64,000 nucleotides of DNA, taken from positions 7,795,001 through 7,859,000 of the forward strand of contig JACCIC010000003.1 in assembly GCA_018907035.1 (NCBI GenBank), read 5' to 3'. This DNA is from Sycobia sp. Sy_11. Taxonomy: Eukaryota > Arthropoda > Insecta > Hymenoptera > Epichrysomallidae. The position numbers and the translations under genes were made by a program. Each line of letters starts with the position of its first letter. Position 1 is the first letter of the stretch. Below the pieces are notes generated by a model. It was not told the DNA's origin and did no database searches. It was given only the letters and a program-made list of their open reading frames with translations. Shown piece after piece: positions 48,676 to 59,836 of the stretch.

Positions 48676-50485
48676 TTATTCTTCGTCTTGAACAACTGTC
48701 GTTTTCTCAGATACATATAATCCATCTAAGAATTTTCGGATATCTTTGTTCTTTACAGTTGTTGATTGTTGGATGAGTGCAGCTAAAATAAAAAAAATTA
48801 TTATATTATTAATTATTAAAAAAGTTAGCATCTAATAATTTAATTAATTAAAATTAAAATTGAATATATTGAGCAGTATGCCAAGATTTATTTTATAAAT
48901 CAACGCTGTTCAAAGGGGTTTGATTTCCTTTCTGCGGAAATTTGTTGGAAAAATTTTACAAACAATATTTCAAAAAAGTTTTTAATACTAGGCAGCAATG
49001 TATGTCTTATTGCCAATATATTGTATATTTTGTAAGGGGCAATGAAAATTAAACATAAATAAAATAATTTTTACTTATAGATGCCAAAAATTAATTACAA
49101 ATTAAATATTTCAAATAGTAGCATATTTTCATTTATTTTCAATCATTCTTTCAGTTGTTAAAAAAAAAAAATTTATTTAATATATAAAAGACTAATATTT
49201 ATTTTTTGAATATAGGAATCTATATAGGAAAGCAAATAAGAATTAAGATAACATTCTACAATAAAATAATCACCTGCTGTTAAATATAAATTAAATATTG
49301 GATTACAACATGGACAGTATTTTACATTTTTTAAATGTTAAAAACGATTTTATACAATTTATGAAGAATTTAACAAATGTTTGATTTTTTTAAAAATTTT
49401 GTTAAATTTACCAGCAGCTTTGCTATTAGTATATTAGTCCATCAATGGAAAATTCAGCAAATTAAGCTTATTCCATTTCTTTGTAGAATAAATTATGATC
49501 TTGTTTTTTTTAATTGTTTTTTCCAAAAATAAAATCAACTATAATAAAAACGCCTCAGCTTTTACCATTCTCGAAAAATAAATATTTAAAATAATAGTTC
49601 AGTTTATAATATATATTTTAAACTTTTTAATTTTAGTTTATTTTTAGTTAAAGTTACCTGATCTTGAAACATCTTCCAGAGAGTTTCCTTCCAAAATAAG
49701 TTCATCCTTTTGTTTTTGTGAGTTCACAACTGTAACACCTGGTGCCATTTTCACTCTTCGGATGTATTTTTCTCCCAAAAAGTTACGAATTTCAATTACT
49801 GTATTACCTTCAGTAGTAACACAGTTAATGGGAAAATGAGCATACACTGCTCGCATTTTGTATTGGTACCCTTTTGTTACTCCTTTCAACATATTTTCAA
49901 TATGAGAGCAGACAGTACGTACAGCTGCTAACTCTTTCTTAGTACCAAACCATTTTTCTACTTTCAATAACCTAGGATTTATCATCTGTAATACATTTTA
50001 TTACTTTACTTAATTAAATTATTTTAATAAAAGAACAAATATATATTAAAATGTTTTGAATCAGCTAAGGACTAATCATTTATAATTAAATGAAGGGGAA
50101 TCCACTAAATCATCACAAATATATTTTAATTAACAATGATATCAAATAGTATAAATGTAGGAAATTATAACAATTCTTTGACATGTAAATTTAAATTATA
50201 ATCTTTTAATAATTAGTACTTATTAGTAACTACTTCAAATATATTTTGGCATAAGACAGACAACATAGAAAATTAAAATATGTAACTCTTAATATTAATA
50301 ATAAACTGCAGATTAAATAAATACTAATTATTTAACATTTTACTTACACGAATATCAAGAGCTAGATGTTTGAATGAACGCTTTAAAACTCCTCTTGGCC
50401 CTTTTACTGTTACAGTTCTGGACTTAACTGACACAGTTAATCCTTCAGGAATTTTTACAGTTTGATTCGTGACAATCTGCTTCAT
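48676..50485 (-). CDS. RpL9: 60S ribosomal protein L9 (uL6)
   Basis: Structural protein of the large cytosolic ribosomal subunit. Exons: 50485-50348, 49985-49658, 48782-48676, 190 residues, the usual length. Starts [15 protein letters not shown] and shows [73 protein letters not shown] and [16 protein letters not shown]; ends VVQDEE. A non-coding first exon is likely: donor GTAAAT just after 50853 (minus strand) and acceptor TTTTTAG joining at 50495, ten bases before the start codon. A pyrimidine CTCTCTTTCC stretch upstream fits a TOP start. Confidence 0.98.
50061..50116 (-). ncRNA. Candidate C/D-box snoRNA in RpL9 intron 1
   Basis: On the minus strand: box C GTGATGA (50116-50110), guide-like GGATTCCCCTT, a weak D' (CATT), a C'-like ATGATTA, and box D CTGA (50064-50061). 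GGATTCCCCTT is the exact complement of AAGGGGAATCC, which I recall as part of conserved 28S rRNA just before GACTGT. Ribosomal-protein introns often host such RNAs. The terminal stem is weak (TTT/AAA) and D' is poor. Confidence 0.45.
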
Positions 50486-50852
50486 TTTGCAGTTGCTAAA
50501 AATCAAAATTATTTCAGTAGTATACGACTTAATGCTCACAAATAATCAACATAAAAAATTACAAAATACTCAAATATAATACTTTTTAAATACATATTAT
50601 ATTATATAACACTAAATACTAAATAAATAATATTACAAACTTCAATCTGTCACAAACATGTTTAATCGACCAAATAATAACATAAGCTGAGGTTATAAAT
50701 AAGAGCTTTGATATAAGTTAACTAATATAAAAAATATAGTTAACAATATGTGAAAGAGCAAAAAATGTAAGTATATCAAGCATTTTGTAAAAAAAATACA
50801 TATTCTTCACAATGATTGCAATAGCTGTAAATTTCTTCAAAATAAAATTTAC

Positions 50853-50886
50853 CTCACGCACGTCTCGTAACGACCGGAAAGAGAGG
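50853..50886 (-). promoter_or_regulatory. RpL9 leader exon with TOP-like pyrimidine start
   Basis: Minus-strand CCTCTCTTTCCGGTCG is followed within 25 bases by GTGAG and the donor GTAAAT. Ribosomal protein transcripts typically begin with such a pyrimidine run, which puts them under growth-dependent translational control. The exact start base is inferred. Confidence 0.55.
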
Positions 50887-51853
50887 TGCGGTGCGGAGAG
50901 GAGAAAAATGTACCACTCAATGTATTCAATGGTGTTCTAAATTAAAAGATCAGAGATGGATCAGAACAATATTACTAAGTGGTATCTAATCCTCCCTCTA
51001 GAGGGCGCACCATTGTCCTGTAAAATACTTCTAGTATAGATACAGCGGGTTCAGAAGATTGCCGATAGCGCCATTTTGAGGATTCAGTTGAATGCATTGC
51101 TATTGGCAAAGAAAATGTCCACCGCGTATACGAGAGCGCCACTGCATCAAAGTAAAAATGGTTGTCGTGAGCGTTTAAGGCTGTACAGAATGTATATGGG
51201 GTAAACTTTTTTTTTAATTAAAAAATAAGTGTTTATACTTAAAATATTCATTTAAATGTTGTACTCTATTTAATAATTCAATAGCATATTAAACAATAGT
51301 TTAAATGTGATATTATTTTTTTTAATATTTTAATTAAACACATAATGTAACAAAAAACAAATTTAAATAAAAATAATTTTTAATAGATTTATTTCTCTGA
51401 ATGTGGTTTGTTTAGAAACATAACTATCATTTCAACCATAAATGACTGTTTTCTTATCACATTTATTTTTATTATTTTGGTGCACTCTTTATGATTGTTC
51501 GCCATTTCAATATCACAAAATAAATTTTAGCAGTTTCACTTTTTATAACAATATTAATACTAATTTAAGTATTTATTGCATGCTCGAATCTGAAGTTCTT
51601 AACAGCAATCTCCCCTTATAAAACCATTTCGATGACACAGACAGAACTCAAGGATGCTTTTTTTATAGTCTTAACACTACTATAACATTTCCTAGACTTC
51701 ATTTTTATATATTTGGGTAATTTTCAATTTTTTTTCAAAATGTTTTAAAGAACTCCGAAATTTTACTAATCTAAACAATACTTTCGTGTATTTTGTAAGT
51801 CCGTTGTATGCCATTTTTTAGTTCTCCTCTCCACTGGTAGAGACTTGCGGCGG
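50887..51853. other. Region upstream of RpL9
   Basis: GC-richer from 50990 to 51190, with CTCF-like CCTCTAGAGGGCGC (50995-51008), GCGCCATTTTG (about 51067) and AGAGCGCCACTG (about 51134); then plain AT-rich DNA. No gene seen. Confidence 0.5.
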
Positions 51854-51944
51854 CGAGGAGAATTAAAAACAAGTAACCTTGGGATCTCTAGAAATACGAG
51901 AAAGCATTACTTATAGTGAACATTTTCAGTAAATTTGTAAACAT

Positions 51945-53528
51945 GTAAAAAATTGGTCATCGTTATGTGATACAATACTTTTATTTGAACGGCCTCAGCC
52001 CAACAAATATAAAAGCTGAACTAGACTCTACTCTGGGTGAGACTGTTCCTTCGTTTGCAACAGTAAAATATTGGATAGCAGAGTTGAAATGAGGCCGCAC
52101 GAGCTACAAAGACGAGGATTGCAGTGGTCGGCCAAACGAGCTGACTCCAGAAATGTTGAAGAAAATCCAGAAATAGGTACTGGATGATCGTTGACTGAAA
52201 GTGCGCGAGGTAGCAGACATGGTAGACATTTCAAAAAAGTGCGATATATCGCATATTAACGGAAAATTTGGAGATAATAAAGTTGTGCGCAACAAAAACA
52301 GAGTCGTGAAGATGTTTCAGTTGAGTTTTTGTCAATGTTTCGCAAAAAAGCCGAATTTTTGCACCGTTGCATAACCATGGATGGCATATGGGTCCACCAT
52401 TTCACACCCGAAACAAAAGAATAATCAAAACAATGGATTCAAAAAGGAAAACCAGCTCCAAAGAAGGCAAAGACCGGTCCATCTGCAGGCAAGGTTATGG
52501 CGTCAGTTTTTTGGGATGCGTATGGGATAATTTTCATTGTCTATCTTGAAAAAGGAAAAACTATCAACAACAAGTATTATGCGAACCTATTGCAACGTTC
52601 GAGCGAAAAAATCAAGCGAAAACACCATCAGTATGCACTAGCTCACACATTCGTCATTGCAATAGCCAACGTTCATGAATTAAAGTTGGAATTGCTACCT
52701 CATGCACCCTGTTGAATCGTGAACGAAAGATTATAATTTTAAACAATAAATGTTCGAGTATCGTTCACTCCACTCGGACACTTAAGGACAAGTGGAATAA
52801 TTTTATATTTACTTGACATAAACTCTATTTATGTATATGATGTATATTTATTATAACAATATACAGATATCTTGAATACTACAATATGTGCAGGAATTTA
52901 CACTTGATCTCTGTGCTTCTAGATCTGCACTAGAGCGTGTCTCGAAACAATCTCATACATTTCCTCTTTAGCATTTACGAAGATACTTCCTATTCACATT
53001 TATTTCATGCAAACTAATATTACAATTTAATAGAGCGCTTCGTATTGGACGTCGCTTTATACGTTGTATCTGATTGGATAGAACTGGGTGGGAGTTTAGG
53101 GATTCTATAGTCTATAATACCATGCGCCGCATCAGGTATATGTTCGCCCCTGCGTAATGCGCCTTAATGACGGGAAAGTCCGCAGGGATAGATGGCAACG
53201 CAGACTAATGTAATTTTGTTCTCATTTTCTTAGCACAGGAGTAATTTATTTTATTATAATGTTTTATATTATTAACTGAATATAAATCTTCAATGTTACG
53301 CTTGAACACACACTATTTGCCATAGTTAGCTGCCTCGGATTATTTTCTGTTTCCAGACTGAAAAAAAGGCTCGCTGTTCAAAGATTTTCCAACAATGATG
53401 AGATGGTGTCGGCAGTTAATGTTTATTATGAGGAGCTTGACAATTCTTATTATAAAAATGGTATCGAATTTATTGAACATCACTAGGAAAAGTGTATACA
53501 GCTGAAAGGAGATTATGTTGAACGATAA
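51945..53528 (+). pseudogene. mariner transposase pseudogene
   Basis: Recognisable pieces in order, across several frames and stops: TNIKAELDSTLGETVPSFAT, SGRPNELTPEMLKKIQ, WVHHFTPETK, APKKAKTGPSAGKVMASVFW, KGKTINNKYYANLLQR, HELKLELLPHAP, then after the inserted LTR SDYFLFP, EELDNSYYKNGIEFIEHH and KGDYVER with the stop at 53526-53528. The segment with the second catalytic Asp is lost through a short deletion, and the first is in MDG rather than MDE. Non-functional. Confidence 0.88.
52710..53308. mobile_element. Solo LTR inserted in the mariner
   Basis: The 599-bp insert starts TGTTGAATCG and ends CGCTTGAACA, so it has TG...CA ends with TGTT/AACA inverted tips. It is flanked by CACCC (52705-52709) and CACAC (53309-53313), a 4/5 match to a 5-bp target duplication. 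Taking it out restores the mariner reading through PHAPYLP. It has no coding content. Target length and ends fit a gypsy- or BEL-type LTR. Confidence 0.75.
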
Positions 53529-53594
53529 ATATATTTTTTTCCAAAATTTTTGAGTTTTATTTGTTGGGCCAGGTACTTCTGGGACCATCCTCGT

Positions 53595-53983
53595 ATGTTT
53601 GTTATAGGCAAGGGATGGAGTTAAAGAGCCGAAGACGTAAGTGAGACAGAGAAAGAAAGAGAGAGAGAGAGAGAGAGAATTTTATTCCTATACATTATAT
53701 TGTATTACAAACATTAATAGTATAAATAGCAGTGGACATATACTAGCAAAAAGAGTAGGAGAGAGTGAAATACAAAAATTAAGAGAGAATTTAGGAAAAT
53801 AAAGGAACCTACTCGTTAATTTGTTCTATGAAAAGATGATTAAAAAATCTTTTAAATGATGAAAGAGTAGCGATAGTTTCAGGGATGAGTTCCAGAAGTA
53901 AGCAGAAGAGACATAAAATGATTGGGTGGTTACCTTCGAGCTGTGCTGAGATCAGAGAGAGAGAGACAGAGAGAGAGAGAGAC

Positions 53984-54018
<35 letters not shown>

Positions 54019-54180
54019 GAGAGAGAGAGCTCGATGCAAGGGATGCTTGCATAGCACTCGGATCAATCATTTTATAGATTATGTCTGCTCTCGGTCGCTT
54101 AGTTCAATCCTTCCCCGGACGCTTGACAAGCTAATGTGCAAATTGAGTTTAATAATATAAGTTTAATAATAAGCCAAGTA
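53595..54180. other. GA-rich intergenic stretch
   Basis: Contains GAGAGA (53657-53678) and GAGACA-type (53953-54029) simple repeats; no gene. Confidence 0.7.
53953..54029. repeat. (GA)n/(GACA)n imperfect microsatellite
   Basis: AG repeats with regularly spaced C substitutions. Confidence 0.9.
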
Positions 54181-54199
54181 GCCGTTCTTTTTTCGACCG

Positions 54200-55890
54200 T
54201 AGACGTCGAAATGGAGTTAGAGGTTTTTCTAATTCCTGATTTATCGAGGATGCAGCAGATTTGGTTTCGCTGCAACTCTGCAGGGTCTTCGTTACTTGGG
54301 CGTATCTCCTTGCCTCTATTGGTTTGGTGAATATAGACGACAATTCACGTCGAGATCTGGAGGAACTCCTCGACCGTGTCTTACAACCGACTTATCATCC
54401 TCTAGGCTGTGCGCACTTAATTGAATACGTACTCGATGTCGGTGATGTGTGTCCCTTGAAGCAGTGTTACTTCTCGATCTTTCAGAAGACTGAACTGGAG
54501 ATACATGCGCAAATGCACATGATGGTTGATCTAGGCGTACTTCGCAGATCAACCAGTAAGTGGTCTAACCCCATTGTAATGGTTCGTAAGAGCAATGGGA
54601 GCTACTGATTTTGCATGGACTATTGCAAATTGAATGCAATATCTAAGGTGATCGCGTGCCCACTTCCTTATATTGATGTAATATTATGGAAATTGAGAAA
54701 CGGGCGATATATCTCCACCTCAGCAGCACCTACCGTCAGGTCAACCATCGGAAGGAATCACGGCACCTACATGCATTGACTGTTTCAAGCATAGGATTGT
54801 TCAAATGAACCCGTACGATGCATGTTGTCGCCAGTGATTCTTCAATCTTTCAGCAGTTTAGTGACAAGCTGATCGGCCCTCAAATACGGCTGGTAAGCTT
54901 CACCTACCTTGATGATATGATCATCGCTATGAGCATCTCAAATGTCTCAAGCACATCCTGTGACGTATTTCTCATGCTGGCCTAACAATTAATCGTCAGC
55001 AGAGCAAATGAAGACTCCCAGAGGTTTTGTTTCTCCACGTTCTCGTCGATCGTGATGGTTTTGATCTGATCGCCGTACTCATGAAAACAGTTAAAGACGT
55101 GGAGCACGTGCTATCTTACGATAGTCGAACTATGACTGAGGCTGAGCGTAATTATTTGAATACCGAACATGAATGTCTTTCCGTTTTATGGGTTGTACGT
55201 AAATTTCGCTCTTACGTTTAGGGCTGCTACTTTTAGGTGTTAATCGATCATAGGAGTCTTTGTTGATTGCACTCATTGCTCAATCACAAGGGTAGACTCG
55301 CCCGTTGGGCCTTGGAATTACAATTGCGTACCAGATGATCTCTTTCATTTGTACAAGAATGAACCGCCTTTCGAAGACGCTTTCCTGGGCGTCACCAATG
55401 TGCAAGATTAGTATTTGCACCTTTGTAAGAAGATTGTGAGTAATCCTACCAACCACCCATGACGGAATTTTGTTGGACACCAACTATATTAGTATCGCCC
55501 TGATCCTGCTGTCAAAGATTTAGTAGATTACCAGGATGCGTTGAAACAGTTGTGCCTAAAAATGATCATCCCACCGTTCTTCGAAAATGTCATAAAGAGC
55601 CCAAAGCCAGCCATTTTGGTCGCCACAAGATATATGACCATATGGCACGATCATACTAATGGCCCTCATTACTCAAACACGTAACCTAATTGATCTGTGA
55701 TTGCACTGTTGGCCAATAATGTCATGTACAACAAGTTGCACTAGCTGGTTGGATGAACCATCGGACTGTCACTCGTTCTTGGTTAATAGTAGCTAGAGAC
55801 GTAATGGATACATTTCATCGTAAAAAAACAGAAAAAGAAAGAAGGCAATTGCTGTTTATGTCTCACGAATAAAACCAGACATCGAAGCAC
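54200..55890 (+). pseudogene. Ty3/gypsy pol relic (RT, RNase H, integrase pieces)
   Basis: Decayed retrotransposon polyprotein with many frameshifts and stops. In order: pre-RT linker (LEELLDRVLQPT, near 54355), RT start (MMVDLGVLRRSTSKWSNPIV, then MVRKSNGSY, to 54605; FCMDYCKLN), RT active-site motif YLDD (54905-54916), RNase H-like ASRT/KECLA-type segment (DSRTMTEAERNYLNTEHECL, 55108-55180), linker GRLARWALELQ (near 55285), and integrase zinc-binding remnant (HFGRHKIYD and MARSYYWPSLLKHV, near 55605-55690). No LTR, gag or complete protein is seen. It may or may not be the source family of the nearby solo LTR. Confidence 0.85.
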
Positions 55891-56149
55891 TTATGAATGT
55901 AAAACTTATAAAGTTGTTCTATGTATAGATCCGTGTTTTGAAACTTATCACACCAAAGAAGTCTTACCTTGATTAAGTTAGAAAAAATTATAAAAAATAA
56001 AAGAAAGTCATAAAGTCAGATGTTACCGATAGATTTCTCTAGATCTTAGAAGAGCTATGTGAGAAAAATACAAAATAGACTTTTGACAAAATGGAACAAT
56101 GTATAAAAAATGACAAAAGGAGCTACATTACTCTCTACGTCCACGTCGT

Positions 56150-56521
56150 TAGCTCTGAGTAAACCAGAATAATTGCAGGCCATCGATTCTTTGTGTAAGA
56201 TTATTGTTAGAGCTTGATGTTTTTAAATTTTTCCATAAAACGGTTTCAGCGGAAACAATGAGATCTAAATGCATGTTTAAAATGTCAAATCGCTGTTCGG
56301 TAGTAAGTTGAATAGTATTGAATAGTAAACATTTCGATAGCACTCTGAATTCCATCAAATGGTTTCAACGAATCTTTTAAATTATTTAAGTAAACCTGCA
56401 ACCACGAAATCTCTCTTTCCCCCATTTCTTCTTTGTCGAACGCATCAAGAAAATTTTGAAAATTTGTCGAATGAGCTTTAATAGTTACGCATTGTTTTAT
56501 CAATGCCTATAATTCAGCCAT
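56150..56521 (-). pseudogene. BEL/Pao-type gag relic
   Basis: Minus-strand reading starting MAEL at 56521, with an early stop, continues ALIKQCVTIKAHSTNFQNFL, then after changes in frame TIQLTTEQRFDI and NNNLTQRIDG. The RG-S/T-I-K-x-x-x-T-x-F start followed by a W/L-rich helix and FD-x-IQ-x-x-IE is typical of the gag N-terminus of BEL/Pao elements in insects. Only this piece is left; the rest is missing. Confidence 0.6.
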
Positions 56522-57246
56522 ATTTATTAATTATTTATTTATTTATTTATTTTAAACTGGTAGATAATAACGCACTGATAGAAAGAAGGTAAAAATGAAA
56601 AGGATATGGAGATCGGCTATACAAATTAAAATGAGCTCACTTTAGTAAAATGTAGAAGAACTTCTTTCGTTATGATACTATAGATAAGGCTCCGATGGTG
56701 ATGCTCTGTTGCAGCAGTTCTTCCTTCCCAATGTATGATCATCGAAGCGATGAATCGATGAAAATCATTGACGAATGTACAAATAAAAGTAGATTCCCAC
56801 AAGCACTTATCAAAATATTGTGCTATTGGTAGTCGCCAACACTTCACTTTGTTAGCCGCTTCGTTTTAACTTAGACACTTATTAAATTATAAATTAACTA
56901 CATCCCGGAGACTAGACGATTCGGCTCGAAGGACCAAGGAAAAACTTAACCGTTTTTCGAGAATAAATACTCAAAATATTATTATAAACTTGGCAAATTC
57001 ATACTATATTAAAAATTAATCTCATGTAGCTAGTTTGTAAAAATAAAAAGATGATAGTTTAAGTTTACACAATCTTTAATAAAAACAAACAAAGTTAATA
57101 CAAAATAGAATGTTCTCCGGAAAGTTCACAGGAGAACTCACTATAATTTCAATTGAGCAAAAAGATATAAACTATGATAACCGTACTTATCTCTTCTACC
57201 ATTGAGTGAAACACCCCGTTTACGAACACGTCCCCATTGGATCAAA

Positions 57247-57305
57247 CCGAATACACCAAAAGACAGATTAACGTAACCGATACACCGAAAGACAAATTAA
57301 CGTAA
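57247..57305 (+). repeat. Two-copy 30-bp tandem repeat
   Basis: Units begin CCGATACACCGAAAGAC and end ATTAACGTAA; copies at 57247-57276 and 57277-57305 differ at three or four bases. Confidence 0.85.
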
Positions 57306-59398
57306 AATGCATGTTTTTGAAAGAGATTGGTGTCCTTGATCTAGATAATGTTCAAAAAGTAGGATCGTGTGGAAATTTAAGTTATTGTTGAGTGAGTATC
57401 GAAGCGAGTAGTATGGTCGTTGTTTTAACTATCGTATAATTTCATATTGCATTCATATTTAATAAATAGTAAGTTAAAGCTGTACTTTTTTTACTTTGTT
57501 GATTTTTCCTGCAATAATTAGAACCATATATGCAATAATAATTAAATTATTTATTTCCAAGTTTGAACCAAAATGAAACAAAGGGATTGGACTGAGAAAA
57601 TAGCAAGTATTCTACACTACATGATAATTATAACTCTATGTCCAAAATTTCATTTTCATTATTGAATTCGAATATGAAGACTATCTTATACTAAATAATT
57701 CTTTAATTTTTTTAATATGTGACGTTTAGATCTAGAAGTAATATTGATCAAATGCGCGTCGTAAAAAATATTTACAATTTGATAATTTAGGCGCGACTAG
57801 AATATTGAGTTCCTATTGAGTTCAAAACAAAGCCTAGTTTAATATAAATCACGTGCAAATTGTTATAATCACGGAAATTACAATAATAATTTATTTTCTA
57901 ATTGCAAATATAATATATACGCATTAATTTTAAAACGAGCAAATGTCGATTCCAACCGGTGCTCAGAAAGAATTCATATTTAAAAATGTGGAATTATTAT
58001 AATGATATTATGTGATGTGAAAAGGCGTTTTTCGTACACTTAGATAAAATATAGTAAATTTGAAATATAATTTTAATTTACTTAATTAAATACGATTTTT
58101 GTGAATGTGTGTTTACAGTAAAGGTGTCGGATTCGAGAGTGATTTGAGCTATTTTAGGCATTTGCGGAGGGGGGATTGTGCTCGTTTCTGAGACATCGGT
58201 GCTCTGCAACGTGCCACGCTGAACCAACCGATAACCGATCATCTTTTGAGCATCAACCTCCCTATACGAGGAATTAATACTAATTTTATTAACTGAATGT
58301 TACATTATGGAGACTTTCCTCCATTTTATATAAATTTTCATAAGTGCTCTCGATTAGTATTAAGAATTAACAAATAAGATTATTAATAATATCATATTAG
58401 AGCTGGTCTGTCCGGTTTTCCATAGAGCTAGTGACGTGTTACTTAATTAATTGTCTGAAACTATTCCGATTTTTTGATCACTCGACGGATGAAGATACAA
58501 AGGTTAACGACCAAAGCTTAAACCTCGGTCGCGTCATCTTATGCTGATGATAATTGGGGAAGAACTGCAGCCAGTGAATTCTAAAGTCTCATCTTCAGCT
58601 ATGCAACCGTTGTCTTTATCCATAAAGTCGAGGTCTGATTTATCGAGGCTCAAACTTCGATCTTTCGGGTCCTTTGAAAATAGAGATCTGTACTCCTAGC
58701 TCTTTTTTGCTGATGGCTTCATTATTAGCCTCGCCTGTGGTAGAGGGATTTCGATGGTCGACCTTTCTTCTGCAATACATACCACAAAGGGGGGCCTAGA
58801 CATGTCCATTATTGGAATAGGCAAGGCTCTGCCATGCGTAGTCTCTCGTATAGTTTAGACATCAACTGACTAAGTTTGGCGGAAGACGTCGCCTTCAGGT
58901 TTGTTTGATTAAGTTTGATTTTCACTGTATTGGTAAGAACTATACTTAATTGCACTATCCTGATCTGCACTGCGCTGCATAGACAATTTTTGTAAAATAA
59001 ATGGGTGTAGCCGAGAATAATTAACCTGTCTTCGAAATCGTCTACACGGCGCATCTACGAGTAGAAGCTTACTATTTCAGCTTACTAATTCGAAAAGGAC
59101 ACTCTAAGAGGTCCGTATCATACATTGCTTGGTTACTGCCGAGCGCAATTGACCTCTTTGCAAGATCCGTGCTATGTAGCGTAACGATAAGGAGTACACC
59201 GTCTTGGCGAGACTGAAAAAAGGGACTTTTTAAAAGATCCTTGCTATAGCGAGCACAGATAATTGCAGGTTATTCATTGCTGTAGAAACGCATTTGTCAA
59301 TGATTCTTGACTTTTACTTACTTTTACCCTGTAGTTTGGTGGAACTCATTTTCCCGCGTTGCATCCTCTCCTACTTGCCTGGTCGCTTTCTCTTCTCT

Positions 59399-59551
<153 letters not shown>

Positions 59552-59836
59552 AACTATCTATCTTTCACTCACTCTCTTGCTTGCACCTCCACATATATTA
59601 CTTCAGAAAGGCATAAATAAGATACATTGCAGTTATTTATGTTAATTGGGTTGTCTACTAAATATGAACTCTCTAACATCTTCAATATTTCACATAGTTT
59701 CGGGTTAGGCGCAGGCCTCGGAAGTCGGCTACTCGTTTGCTATCAGAGAAAAAATTTAGTGATACTTTGCTCTTTAAATTTAAAACGACAGTAGTATCGA
59801 CCTGCGGCTGTGAGACTGATTCTCTACAAATTAAAT

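Larger units (their letters stand above)
51854..53594 (+). mobile_element. Second mariner element, split by a solo LTR
   Basis: Plus-strand mariner of a different lineage from the one at 26-27 kb. The right end repeat is clear (GGTACTTCTGGGACCATCC, ending near 53594); the left end is degenerate (CGAGGAG...AAGTAACC, from about 51854). The transposase reading is broken throughout and a 599-bp insertion sits at 52710-53308. Confidence 0.8.

Noticed and set aside
56626..56847. 73-codon minus-strand open frame before the BEL gag start
   Set aside because: Would fall in the element's leader or LTR; no recognisable protein.
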